A stretch of 64,000 nt of DNA from Flavobacterium shii (GTDB lineage: Bacteria > Bacteroidota > Bacteroidia > Flavobacteriales > Flavobacteriaceae). The notes under the pieces are model-generated. The model did no database searches, was not told the DNA's origin, and was given only the letters and a program-made list of their open reading frames with translations. The stretch lies in contig NZ_JAOZEW010000004.1 in the NCBI RefSeq assembly GCF_025847235.1, positions 186,001 through 250,000 on the forward strand. Direction: 5' to 3'. Numbering within the stretch: position 1 is the first letter of the stretch; each line of letters opens with the position of its first letter. Made by a program: the position numbers and the translations under genes. Below are positions 16,658-26,051 of the stretch, in pieces.

Positions 16658-17269
16658 ATGAGCAAAAAAATTCTAAACATCGTTACAAGTATTAATGGCG
16701 AAAATTCATTTACTATAAAATTGTCTAATGCGATAATAGACAAGTTAACAGCTGTATATCCAGATAGTACGATACACACACGTGATTTAACTCAAAATCC
16801 CCTACCTCATCTGGAAAAAGCACATTATACGTCTTTTAATACTCCCAAAGAAACAAGAACTGATACTCTTCATGAAGCAGTAAAAAATTCGGACGAAGCC
16901 GTTAAGGAATTAATGGAAGCTGATATTATTATAATTGGTGTACCGATATACAACTTTAGCGTTCCCTCTACATTAAAATCATGGGTAGATCATATCGCAA
17001 GGCCTGGGGTGACTTTTACTTATGCCAATGGTTACCCAGAAGGATTAGTAGTCAACAAGCAAGTATATCTGGCACTTGCATCGGGCGCAATTTACTCCGA
17101 AGGTCCAATGAAAATTTATGATTTTGCCGATAGTTATTTAAGGTCTATATTAGGTTTTATAGGTCTCACTGATATTACAACTTTTCGAGTAGAAGGTATT
17201 AAGATGCCCGAAATTACCGAAACTGCTTTCCCAAAAGCTCAAAATGCTGTAGCCGAATTTGCTTTTTAA
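16658..17269 (+). CDS. azoR: FMN-dependent NADH:quinone oxidoreductase/azoreductase
   Basis: 203 residues, flavodoxin-like fold. The N-terminal strand and phosphate-binding segment KILNIVTSINGENSFT is followed by the FMN/active-site region VPIYNFSVPSTLKSWVDHIARPGVTFTY, near-identical in pattern to AzoR proteins. AzoR reduces quinones and azo compounds with NADH in two-electron steps, protecting from electrophiles. It lies in one operon with DoxX, controlled in all likelihood by the divergent HxlR protein, as B. subtilis YodB controls azoR1. Confidence 0.9.
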   Translation: MSKKILNIVTSINGENSFTIKLSNAIIDKLTAVYPDSTIHTRDLTQNPLPHLEKAHYTSFNTPKETRTDTLHEAVKNSDEAVKELMEADIIIIGVPIYNFSVPSTLKSWVDHIARPGVTFTYANGYPEGLVVNKQVYLALASGAIYSEGPMKIYDFADSYLRSILGFIGLTDITTFRVEGIKMPEITETAFPKAQNAVAEFAF

Positions 17270-17291
17270 TTAAGTAAATACATATTTATGT

Positions 17292-17328
17292 AAATCGAAA
17301 AGTCATTGTAATAATGGCTTTTCGATTT
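17292..17328 (+). terminator. Terminator of the DoxX-azoR operon
   Basis: AAATCGAAAAGTCATT (17292-17307) pairs with AATGGCTTTTCGATTT (17313-17328), a 16-bp stem with one G-T pair and a short loop, followed by a T-rich tail. It starts 23 bases past the stop codon. Confidence 0.8.
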
Positions 17329-17427
17329 CATTTTCTCTTTTATCTTTCTTTAAGAAAACTTATAATAGATTTTGATTATATTTGAAAGTTAAATCGAGTT
17401 ATAAATAATCATTAGTTCATTGCATTT

Positions 17428-18258
17428 ATGGATCTGAAACTTTTCATTCCCCAAAGTAAATTGTTGAAAAAATACATTGATTATTTTTATGTACTCCACA
17501 AATCCCCAGACTCAGAAAACATTCGTTATTATACTTTTCCTTATGTAAATTCTATTGTTTCTATTAATCAATATCCTGAATTTATATTCGAAAAAAATAA
17601 GTTAACCGTTGATAAAAACATCAATAATCCGCTACTGGCTACATTAATATGCGGTTACACAAAACCTATTGAAATTAATATTCCTGGCTACATCCACGAA
17701 ATAACCATTAGTTTTAAGCCATTGGGATTAAATGCTTTTCTCGAAAAAAACCTAAACTATTACAACGGTAAATCATTCTCTTACTTTAATCCTTTTCCCG
17801 ATTTTACTACTACAATGTGGGAAATCATGAATACGGCTTTGGCAGAAGAAAAAATAAAAAAATTAGAAAGCTACCTCATCAGTAAATTTAAAGGATTTAG
17901 TCATCCGTTTTTAAATTCAATAATTACCGATATGCAGCATACCGATGGTAATTATACGATTAAAGATCTTGCAGATAAATATAAAATAAGTCGAAAAACA
18001 TTGTGTAAACATTTTGAAATACACATAGGAAAAACACCTTCTGATCTTCGAAAAATCATTCGGTTTCGCCAGGCTATGCATCAGCAAATAAATGTACGTA
18101 CTAAGACTAATTTTTCAGATATAACTTATCAACTTGACTTTTTTGATCAGTCTCATCTTATAAAAGATTTTAAATCAATAACAGGGTTTACTCCCAAAGC
18201 TTTCTTTGCTAAGATTACCACGCATGAAGAAGGAAATATCAATTGGTTGTATATTTAA
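17428..18258 (+). CDS. AraC-family transcriptional regulator (DUF6597-type N-terminus)
   Basis: 276 residues. The N-terminal sensor domain (about 1-150) begins LFIPQSKLLKKYIDYFYVL, as in AraC proteins with a DUF6597 domain. The C-terminal AraC domain has two HTHs (IKDLADKYKISRKTLCKHFE, then FSDITYQLDFFDQSHLIKDF) and ends GFTPKAFFAK. A TATATTTG -7 element at 17377-17384 fits a promoter. Its target is unknown; it may answer to the same redox stress as the upstream pair, though a terminator separates them. Confidence 0.88.
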   Translation: MDLKLFIPQSKLLKKYIDYFYVLHKSPDSENIRYYTFPYVNSIVSINQYPEFIFEKNKLTVDKNINNPLLATLICGYTKPIEINIPGYIHEITISFKPLGLNAFLEKNLNYYNGKSFSYFNPFPDFTTTMWEIMNTALAEEKIKKLESYLISKFKGFSHPFLNSIITDMQHTDGNYTIKDLADKYKISRKTLCKHFEIHIGKTPSDLRKIIRFRQAMHQQINVRTKTNFSDITYQLDFFDQSHLIKDFKSITGFTPKAFFAKITTHEEGNINWLYI

Positions 18259-18453
18259 TTATCAAAGGTTACATTTTTACAATTTTAGGTAAATCTAACT
18301 AGATATTTTTGTTAGATAATTCTCATCTTTCATAAATCACAATCAGTATGCTTGTATCAATAATTACAATCTTATTTAGAGTAATCTTAAATCTGATTTA
18401 AAAAAGAAAGTAAATTTATCCTCAAACAAAAAACCCTCAATTTAGTTAAAAAA

Positions 18454-18486
18454 AATGCAAAAATAGTGCCACGCTATTTTTGCATT
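18454..18486. terminator. Hairpin between AraC and PAP2 genes
   Basis: AATGCAAAAATAG (18454-18466) pairs perfectly with CTATTTTTGCATT (18474-18486). It lies about 200 bases beyond the AraC stop. The rest of the 18259-18657 gap is AT-rich, without a gene that I can see, and holds a tandem repeat at its right end. Confidence 0.6.
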
Positions 18487-18567
18487 ATTATTTTAAGGAC
18501 ATGTGTAGTTAGACAAAAAATAACCATATAAATGATGTAAGTTCCTTTAAGTGATATGTTTTCAAAA

Positions 18568-18612
18568 CTTATATTTCCTTAAATAACTTATATTTCCTTA
18601 AATAACTTATAT
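18568..18612. repeat. Tandem 19-bp repeat, 2.4 copies
   Basis: The unit cttatatttccttaaataa occurs at 18568-18586 and 18587-18605, followed by cttatat. One more copy lies at 2429. It sits 46 bases beyond the end of the PAP2 gene. Confidence 0.65.
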
Positions 18613-18657
18613 GGCTTTTAAAATACCTTACGGAGTTATACTCTTAGACGAAACGTT

Positions 18658-19416
18658 CTAAAATCCCATTGCAAACCCAAATCCCATTTGCTTACCATTA
18701 TAAAAAGGAGTAATCATCGAAGTAACTCTTTTTTCTCTTTCGCCAAAAATTTTCTTCGTTACATAAGGACTTACCCAATAAGCAATTTTTGTACTCAAGA
18801 TACCAATTCCCGCTCCTGCTGCAACATCTGTAAGCCAGTGTCTATCATTTACCATTCTAAAAATTCCGGTTCCGGTTGCCACAGCATAACCTGCAATACC
18901 GTACCATATCGATTTATCTTTATATTCCTGATACAAGAACTCTGCCCCTGCAAAAGCAGTTGCTGTATGTCCCGAAGGAAATGAATTATTGGAACTTCCA
19001 TCGGGTCTTTCGACCTTCGTAATAGATTTTAAGGCTAATACTGTAGCTGTCATAATTACGTAAGATGTTCCTAATATAATAGTTCGATCTTTTAAATTAT
19101 TTTTTCCCTCAACACCAAATGCGTTCAAGGCATAAACAGAAACTGCCGGAGCATATTGCGAAAAGTCATCAATTGTTATTTTCTTATCAATATCCTCTTT
19201 TACTTCAGTATGAATTTGAGAATTAAAACCTTTTAAATAATCACTTTCAAGACCTATAAGCCCATAACCTATTAAAACGCCTGGAATAATAAGTTGCTTG
19301 TAATTAAATTTTATATTCTTTACAGTATCGTTTTTAACTGTAATGGAATCTTTCACCGTATTCTGTGCATTCGTGGCAACAACACTGAATAGTGAAAACA
19401 TAATGATTTTTAGCAT
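18658..19416 (-). CDS. PAP2-family lipid phosphatase (LpxE/LpxF-like possibility)
   Basis: 252 residues with a signal peptide (MLKIIMFSLFSVVATNAQ). The three phosphatase motifs are intact: K..K...RP (KSITKVERP), PSGH, and R-x5-H-x3-D (RMVNDRHWLTD). The active site faces the periplasm in such proteins, which remove phosphate from lipid substrates such as lipid A, undecaprenyl pyrophosphate or phosphatidate. It is the last gene of the YncE-TolC-HlyD-RND operon, 56 bases after the permease. The context suggests envelope lipid remodelling; the exact substrate cannot be read. Confidence 0.88.
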   Translation of the reverse strand: MLKIIMFSLFSVVATNAQNTVKDSITVKNDTVKNIKFNYKQLIIPGVLIGYGLIGLESDYLKGFNSQIHTEVKEDIDKKITIDDFSQYAPAVSVYALNAFGVEGKNNLKDRTIILGTSYVIMTATVLALKSITKVERPDGSSNNSFPSGHTATAFAGAEFLYQEYKDKSIWYGIAGYAVATGTGIFRMVNDRHWLTDVAAGAGIGILSTKIAYWVSPYVTKKIFGEREKRVTSMITPFYNGKQMGFGFAMGF

Positions 19417-19472
19417 TTTTTTAAAGATTTAGAAATTAATAATACACGAGTAGTAAAACGCGTAATTTTTTA

Positions 19473-22400
19473 TCATGATAAGTGTTTAAGATGTTTCGGG
19501 TTTTTATAGATCAATGCCAATAAAGTAGGCAATACAACAAGAAGTAAAGGCAGGGCTACAATAAAGCCACCAATAACAGCAATCGCAAGAGGTTGATGCA
19601 ACTCTGAGCCTGTGCCTACTCCTATTGCCAATGGCAATAAAGCAATAATAGCGCCGATGGCTGTCATTAATTTTGGACGCAATCTGGTAGAGATAGAATA
19701 AACAAGGGAGTTATTAATATCTTTTGTAATCTTATAGGTTTCCTTGAATTGTAAAAAAGTAAAAATGGCGTTTTCACTAATGATTCCCACAATCATTATT
19801 ATTCCTGTATAACTTCCCACATTTAATGGAACATGTGATAAGAAGAGCAATAAATAACTCCCTGTAATACCCAAAACCGAAATTAATAGTATAACCAGTG
19901 AAGCTCTAAAATCTCTGAAAAGAAATAAAATAACCCCAAAAACCAGAAATGAAGATGTGATTAATATCAGTAATAATTCTTTAAATGATTGTTGTTGGTC
20001 TTTATAAGCACCACCATATTCTATGTAATACCCTTGCGGAAGTTTAACTTCATTGGTTACTGTACTTTGAATCTCTTTCATTACTGTTCCTAAATCTTTA
20101 TTGTCGAGCCTTCCGGTAACGACACTCATCATCTGGAGGTTTTCTCTTTCTATCTCCGAGCTGCCTTTCTCGGCAGTAATTGTTACTAGATTTGTAATAG
20201 GAACAAACTGACCGTTTGGCAAAAACAATTGTGTTTTCTTAATTTCATCAAGACTTCTTCTCTCGGAGTTTTTATAAATCAATCGTATTGGTGTTACTTG
20301 TTCGTTTTCCAAGAGGCTTCCTATAACATTTCCTTCTAATCCGGTTTGCATCTGGAATTGTAAATCGGCAGGCGTAATCCCAAATTGAGCCAGCTTAGAA
20401 TAATTAGGTACAATGTTAATGCTTGGACCAGCGAGAATTTTCCCGTCAAAAACATCGGCAGTACCTTTTGTTCTTTCCACAATAGTTGCCACTTGGTGTG
20501 CGATTCTTTGTAAATCTTTTTGACTATTACCAAATATTTTAACTTCGATAGGGGAAACAGAACTCATTAAATCTCCCAGCATATCTCCTATTACTTGCCC
20601 AAAATCAATGCGCAACGCTGGTTGTGTACTCTCAACTTTTGCTCTTATTTCGTCTATGACTTCATTACTGGTTTTATTTCTATCTTTTTTTAACTGTATT
20701 AGATAATCGCCATTATTGGGTTCTGTAATAAAAAATCCCATTTGCGTTCCTGTACGACGGCTGTAAGCCTCAACATTGGGGTTCCTTATTATTATTTTTT
20801 CTACTTCTGTAAGCATTCTATCTGTTTCTTCCAGTGATGTTCCCGGAGGAGATTGGTAATCCATAACTATACTTCCTTCATCCATTTCGGGCAAAAAGCC
20901 GGTTTCCAGATTGGGCAGAATTAATACACCAGATAAAATAAGTATTAGACAAAAGACAATACTTATAATTGGTTTGGCAATAAAAAAAGAAACCCAGTTT
21001 TGCGTTTTAACTTCATGAGTGGATTCGGTAGATTCTATACCTACAGATTCTTTTTTGGAAAGCAATAAATAAATAACCGGCAATAATAACCACGTAACAA
21101 GAAAGGAACATACAAGGGTTATAATCATAGTATCGGTTAATACTTTAAAATAAGATCCTGCTACCCCACTCATTAATACAAATGGAAAGAAAATTACAAT
21201 CGTACTAATCGATGAACCCAACATTGCAGGGAATAAATAATTTACAGCCTTTTGCAATAACGTAATTGTAGGTTCTCCGGGATGTTCTTCGTGTGTACGG
21301 TGTATTTGCTCTACAACCACAATAGCATCGTCTATAATTAATCCCAAAGCAGCTGCAATAGCACCAAGCGTCATTATATTAAATGTTTGCCCTGTTATGT
21401 GCAGTACAATTAAAGTAAGCCCAAGCGTTACCGGAATTGTAATTAAAATAGTGGCACTTGCTTTTGCCGATTTCAAGAATAGAATAGCAACTATAATTGC
21501 GAGAAATAACCCTATTAGCAAACTATCGGTTACACTCTTAACGGCATCATTAACAAAAGTAGCTTGCTCATAAAACGGTTTAATGATAACATCCTTTGGC
21601 AGAATCTTTTTTAATTCCGTTAGCTTCACGCTCATCGCATCCGAAACCGTGATAAGGTTCGCATCTGGCTGTTTTATTACAGCTACAAGAATACTCTCTT
21701 TACCATTGGCATTCACTTTTATATACTCTTTGGCTTCTCTTATCTCGACCGTACAAATATCTTTGAGCGTTACAATTCCTTTACTATTATTACGAATAAC
21801 AAGATTTTCGAGTTCGTCTTTTTTATCCAACTGCGCATCGGTAATCGTAAGATACAAATAGTGATAATCGGACAAATAACCGTTGGATTTTATAAAATTG
21901 GTTTCGCTCATTACCTGCGTTACCATGGCTGGCGTAATGCCATAAGCGCTCATTTTATCAAAATCAAGAGATAGCCAATATTCCTTTTCCTTTCCTCCCA
22001 CAATCCTTACTTCACTTATTCCTTCTATTTGAGAAAGAAAAGGTTTAATGGTATAATTGGCTATTTTTTTTAAATCTACAGGTGAACGATCCTTGCTTTC
22101 TATGGCATAACCGATTACAGGAAGTATCGAAGGATTCATTTTTTCGACAGTAACTTGTAAATCTGGTGGAAGATCATTTCTTATTTGATTAATCTGTGCT
22201 TCGATTCTCGTTTTACTCAAATCGATATCGGCATTACCATTCATAAAAGCCGATATCTCACAGCTTCCTCTACTGGTTGTGCTTCTTACGGTTTTTAAAT
22301 CCTGAACTTTTTTTACAGCATTTTCTAGTGGCTTTGTAACCGTAATCATCATTTTATCTACCGGTTGTTGCCCAGCATCTGCAATGATTTTTATTTTCGG

Positions 22401-22520
22401 AAATGTAATCTCTGGAAATAACCCTGTTTGAATTTTAGAATATGAAAATATCCCTCCCAGAATAATCAGGAAGATTATAGTACTAAGTCCGTTTTTATGT
22501 CTGGCAAAAAAAGGTAGCAT
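19473..22520 (-). CDS. RND efflux permease
   Basis: 1015 residues. The N-terminal helix is followed by two large periplasmic loops (about 30-330 and 545-840), each closed by blocks of membrane helices. Helix 4 carries the proton-relay pair in LGLIIDDAIVVVEQIHR, typical of HAE-type pumps. The second half contains GFLPEMDEGSIVMDYQSPPGTSLEET. It starts 5 bases after its adaptor gene. Substrate is unknown. The operon's YncE and PAP2 genes set it apart from the metal and multidrug pumps elsewhere in the window. Confidence 0.93.
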   Translation of the reverse strand: MLPFFARHKNGLSTIIFLIILGGIFSYSKIQTGLFPEITFPKIKIIADAGQQPVDKMMITVTKPLENAVKKVQDLKTVRSTTSRGSCEISAFMNGNADIDLSKTRIEAQINQIRNDLPPDLQVTVEKMNPSILPVIGYAIESKDRSPVDLKKIANYTIKPFLSQIEGISEVRIVGGKEKEYWLSLDFDKMSAYGITPAMVTQVMSETNFIKSNGYLSDYHYLYLTITDAQLDKKDELENLVIRNNSKGIVTLKDICTVEIREAKEYIKVNANGKESILVAVIKQPDANLITVSDAMSVKLTELKKILPKDVIIKPFYEQATFVNDAVKSVTDSLLIGLFLAIIVAILFLKSAKASATILITIPVTLGLTLIVLHITGQTFNIMTLGAIAAALGLIIDDAIVVVEQIHRTHEEHPGEPTITLLQKAVNYLFPAMLGSSISTIVIFFPFVLMSGVAGSYFKVLTDTMIITLVCSFLVTWLLLPVIYLLLSKKESVGIESTESTHEVKTQNWVSFFIAKPIISIVFCLILILSGVLILPNLETGFLPEMDEGSIVMDYQSPPGTSLEETDRMLTEVEKIIIRNPNVEAYSRRTGTQMGFFITEPNNGDYLIQLKKDRNKTSNEVIDEIRAKVESTQPALRIDFGQVIGDMLGDLMSSVSPIEVKIFGNSQKDLQRIAHQVATIVERTKGTADVFDGKILAGPSINIVPNYSKLAQFGITPADLQFQMQTGLEGNVIGSLLENEQVTPIRLIYKNSERRSLDEIKKTQLFLPNGQFVPITNLVTITAEKGSSEIERENLQMMSVVTGRLDNKDLGTVMKEIQSTVTNEVKLPQGYYIEYGGAYKDQQQSFKELLLILITSSFLVFGVILFLFRDFRASLVILLISVLGITGSYLLLFLSHVPLNVGSYTGIIMIVGIISENAIFTFLQFKETYKITKDINNSLVYSISTRLRPKLMTAIGAIIALLPLAIGVGTGSELHQPLAIAVIGGFIVALPLLLVVLPTLLALIYKNPKHLKHLS

Positions 22521-22525
22521 GATAA

Positions 22526-23452
22526 TTATTTATTTAAGATTTTTACCTTTATCGTATCCGCAACACCGTAATTACCCGTTAATAAAATCTTATCGTCAGG
22601 TTCCAGTTTTGGCGATAAAATTTCAATTTTATTAGCTGTTTCGATTCCTTTTTTTATCGAAACTTTTACAGCAGTAGTATTATTTATCATTTTCATAATC
22701 CAAAAATCTGTCTCGGTTTCATCACTTAAAACTGCCGATTTGGGCAAGCTTATCGTTTTATTATCAACCGCCTTATCGATTCTTATTTTCACAATGAGAT
22801 TCTCTGGAATATTCTGTTGATTTACACATTTCAAGATCACGTTTTGTGTTTGAGAAGTAGGATCTACCGTTGGCATAAATTTGTCTACTCTGGTTGGGAT
22901 AATTGTCCCGTCGGGCAAAAAAGCATTTAGTACCTTATTGATCGTAACATATTTTTTAAGTTCATACGGAAGGCTCAATACAATAGAAAAACTCTTTGTA
23001 TCATTAATTATCGCCAAAGGATCTCCATCCTGAACATAATCCCCTTTTTGGACATTTACAGCATTTACAAATCCATCCGAAGTGGCTCTTAGAATTATTG
23101 CTTTTCCAAAATTCAAACTTGGGTCTATTTTATTTATAGTATTTCCAAGAACTTTTGCTTCACGGGTTTTAAGCGAAAATAAAACCTGTCCGTTTTTTAC
23201 ATAATCATTAGATACAACATTTACAAGCTCAATATATCCCGTTGCATTCGATTTTATGGTGTTTTTTATCAAATAAGTAGCCGTTGCATTCAAGTCTATA
23301 AAGCTTTCTAAAGCAGTTGTATCAATACGAGTTATCGTTACTGGAACACTTGTTTCGGCAACCTTTTCGACTTCGACTTTTTTGTTACAAGAAACAAAAA
23401 CAACCGAGAGCAATACGAGAGATATAAAATAGTTTCGCATATTTCTATTCAT
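22526..23452 (-). CDS. RND periplasmic adaptor lipoprotein
   Basis: 308 residues from ATG 23452, overlapping the TolC stop by 8 bases; an upstream ATG at 23476 and an internal one at 23440 are alternatives. A lipobox lies at VSC (FVSCNKK). Lipoyl halves (IKSNATGYIELVNVVSNDYVKNGQVLFSL; ILRATSDGFVNAVNVQKGDYV) flank a short hairpin of only about 25 residues, much shorter than in AcrA, and beta-barrel domains follow. It links the permease downstream and the channel upstream. Confidence 0.88.
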   Translation of the reverse strand: MNRNMRNYFISLVLLSVVFVSCNKKVEVEKVAETSVPVTITRIDTTALESFIDLNATATYLIKNTIKSNATGYIELVNVVSNDYVKNGQVLFSLKTREAKVLGNTINKIDPSLNFGKAIILRATSDGFVNAVNVQKGDYVQDGDPLAIINDTKSFSIVLSLPYELKKYVTINKVLNAFLPDGTIIPTRVDKFMPTVDPTSQTQNVILKCVNQQNIPENLIVKIRIDKAVDNKTISLPKSAVLSDETETDFWIMKMINNTTAVKVSIKKGIETANKIEILSPKLEPDDKILLTGNYGVADTIKVKILNK

Positions 23453-24680
23453 TAGATTTCCAGTAATTAATTTCATTGATAACTTGCAACTTGCTTACAT
23501 TATTCTGCGCTATTCCATCCTGAATAGAAATAAGATTACTCAATGCAATGATATACTCTGTTATTTGAGCATCTCCTGTAAGTAATAATTTCTTATTGGC
23601 TTCTATCAAAGCTTCGGCAACCAAAAGTTGGGAATGTAACGCATTAGCAGTTTCAATAGTCTGATTAAGCTTTTGGTTCAACATAAAAAGCTGTTGTGTA
23701 TATTGTCTTTCAAAATTGGTTTTATATCCTTCGATAGTTTCCAGAGCTGCTTCATTTTTTTGATGTTGCAAATTCCTTTGGTTACCATCATAAATCGGAA
23801 TCGTTAATCCCAAACCAACACCTACACCAAAATTTTTATATGCCTGATAAGCAAAACTCGAGTTATAACCCGCATCTCCAAGCAAGGATAATGATGGTTT
23901 ATAATTATTATCAATCAATGTATTTGCATTCTGAACTTTTAAACTGTCTGTTTTAAATTGCTGAAAGAAAATGTCTCCTTTATTTTCCAATGGATGAATT
24001 GTTATATCCGGAAATTTAAGATTCACCAAGTTCGTATCTGTTTCTCCCGAAAGATAATTGAGCAAAGCCAAGTCATTCTGGTATTGCTGTTTTAGCTGTA
24101 AAGCAGTTAATTCTTGTTGCTTTACTGTGGCATTAAAAATCAAATAATCAGTTTGTTTGTAAATCGAATGCTGCGTTAGTTTTTTTAAGATAACCTCTTC
24201 CTCTTTTAAAAGTGATGTTAGTTTTTCATAATACTTAATTTGTACAGCAGTTCCAGATGCAGTGATATACTGTGCTGTAATTGCTTTGTTCAAATCCTTA
24301 ATGGCAATCTTTCTATTCAACACCAAAGCATCTTTTATTAACCGGAATGATTCCCCTTGTGAACTAATCCTGTTCTTTCCTATTATTTTTTGGTTAAACC
24401 CTACAAGTGCCGAAACAGCCTGACCATTGGTCAAAGCGGTATCGTATCCATATCCATTAATAATTGGGGAATAACTGGCATTAAGATTTCCTGATAATTG
24501 TGGTTTATAAGTTGCCCTGTTTACTAAACTATCAATTGTGGCAGACTTTATCTGGTTTTGATAATCATTAAGCAATGGCGAATTCTTTTGTGCTTTTTCA
24601 ATAAAATAGTGCAGGTCTTTTTCTTGCGAAAAGGATTTCACACAAAACAAAAAAAGTATAAAAAAAATCTTGAATTTCAT
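23445..24680 (-). CDS. TolC-family outer-membrane channel
   Basis: 411 residues. The signal peptide ends KSFSQ. Two repeats of paired long helices begin LHYFIEKAQKNSPLLNDYQNQIKSA, with the second helix pair around LKVQNANTLIDNNYKPSLSL. The outer-membrane arm of the RND pump. It lies 32 bases after YncE in the same operon. Confidence 0.9.
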   Translation of the reverse strand: MKFKIFFILFLFCVKSFSQEKDLHYFIEKAQKNSPLLNDYQNQIKSATIDSLVNRATYKPQLSGNLNASYSPIINGYGYDTALTNGQAVSALVGFNQKIIGKNRISSQGESFRLIKDALVLNRKIAIKDLNKAITAQYITASGTAVQIKYYEKLTSLLKEEEVILKKLTQHSIYKQTDYLIFNATVKQQELTALQLKQQYQNDLALLNYLSGETDTNLVNLKFPDITIHPLENKGDIFFQQFKTDSLKVQNANTLIDNNYKPSLSLLGDAGYNSSFAYQAYKNFGVGVGLGLTIPIYDGNQRNLQHQKNEAALETIEGYKTNFERQYTQQLFMLNQKLNQTIETANALHSQLLVAEALIEANKKLLLTGDAQITEYIIALSNLISIQDGIAQNNVSKLQVINEINYWKSNE

Positions 24681-24712
24681 TTGCTTGATATTTCAGAAAA
24701 AAATAGCTCTTT

Positions 24713-25729
24713 TTATATTTGTTTCACTACCAAAACTCTAAAAGAATCTGGTATTATTGCTGGACGAGGGTTTGGATTTTCTTTTGTAGCATCGGGAGTT
24801 TTTCCATAATCGGCTGTAGTCATATACAACTGTCCTGTAGTTTTATTCAAGGCAATTGTTCTGGCTCCCTTTTGGGTTGTAACAGTTTCTAAGACCGAAA
24901 AAGCATCTTTACTATCTTCTTTAATAACAGTAAGAGTTCCTTCTCCATTGGAGCTGAAAATAAGTTTCTTTTTAGCATCAAAAGCAACACCATCAGAACC
25001 ATCTCCTATAGGAAGTTTTTTAATTATTTTTCCAGTAATGGCATCAGTAACAATTAATAATTTATTGGCACAAACGGAGAATAATCTATTATTGGCAATA
25101 TCCAATGCAAGACCAGTAGGTTCTTCGCCGGGAGCAATACCCCATGTATTTACAACTTTAAGAGTTTTGGTATCGACAACTTGGATCTTACTTTTATCTT
25201 CTATATTTACATAAACCAAACCCTTATTATTGGTAACCGAAAATTCAGGATTTCCGTCTAGCGGAATGGTCTTAATTATTTTATTTGTGACAGCATCAAG
25301 AACTGTAGCATCATTACTTTTGGCATTATAAACAAAAACTTTATTAGAGAATTGGTCGTATAAAATAGCATCGGGTTTAACGCCTTCAATTTTTATTTTT
25401 TCGATAAGTTCGAATGTAGTAAGGTTAACTATCGTAACTGCATTATCTTTACCATCGGTAATAAAAGCTTTGTTTAAATCATTGGCAATTGCAATTCCGT
25501 GAACACCTTTGGTATCTGGAATTGTAGCAATTGTTTTATCCGATTTTAAATCGATAACATTTACAACACTACCATGAGAAACAAACAAATGTTGTGCAAC
25601 CTCATCAACAGCAAGATAATCCCAACCTCCATCGCCAGCAACGGAAATTGTTTTTGATAATTCGAATTTTTGAGCACATACTTTAGAAATACTAAATGCC
25701 AGAATTAATAGAAGAAAGGTGTTTTTCAT
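24713..25729 (-). CDS. YncE-like seven-bladed beta-propeller, periplasmic
   Basis: 338 residues, signal peptide ending VCAQ. Repeats of the YVTN type every 40-45 residues (HLFVSHGSVVNVIDLKSDKTIATIPDTKGVHGIAI; AFITDGKDNAVTIVNLTTFELIEKI and so on) give a beta-propeller. YncE-like proteins are exported and bind DNA or small ligands in vitro, but their biological role is not established. It is first in the RND operon, so it may be a periplasmic binding or sensing partner of the pump; that is inference. Confidence 0.85.
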   Translation of the reverse strand: MKNTFLLLILAFSISKVCAQKFELSKTISVAGDGGWDYLAVDEVAQHLFVSHGSVVNVIDLKSDKTIATIPDTKGVHGIAIANDLNKAFITDGKDNAVTIVNLTTFELIEKIKIEGVKPDAILYDQFSNKVFVYNAKSNDATVLDAVTNKIIKTIPLDGNPEFSVTNNKGLVYVNIEDKSKIQVVDTKTLKVVNTWGIAPGEEPTGLALDIANNRLFSVCANKLLIVTDAITGKIIKKLPIGDGSDGVAFDAKKKLIFSSNGEGTLTVIKEDSKDAFSVLETVTTQKGARTIALNKTTGQLYMTTADYGKTPDATKENPNPRPAIIPDSFRVLVVKQI

Positions 25730-25840
25730 TTTTAAAATAAATTAGATGAATAAAAAAGAACCATTTAATCAATTCAGATACGCTGCATAACTACCAGATT
25801 ATCTTAACATTACTTAAATGTACTACAAATTTCGTATCCA

Positions 25841-25859
25841 ATTCTGAATAAATTCTGTA
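25841..25859 (-). promoter_or_regulatory. Putative OmpR-type direct-repeat site S3
   Basis: On the minus strand TACAGAATTTATTCAGAAT, two CAGAAT half-sites 11 bases apart, matches S1 at 16 of 19. It is 112 bases upstream of the YncE start. Nothing else stands out in the 322-base gap 25730-26051. Confidence 0.45.
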
Positions 25860-26051
25860 TTTTTAACAAACACCACGTTTTTCTTTTGAAATAAAACTAA
25901 AAAAGTTACCGTTGAATTTATTTAAGGTTGAAATACCGCCTTAGGGCTAAAAAGTTGCATCAAGGGAGTTTTGTCCATTTCCCTTTTAATTAATACCTTC
26001 GCCAGGCATGAGTCCAAGTCCAATCAATAATAAAATCTAACTACGCATAAA

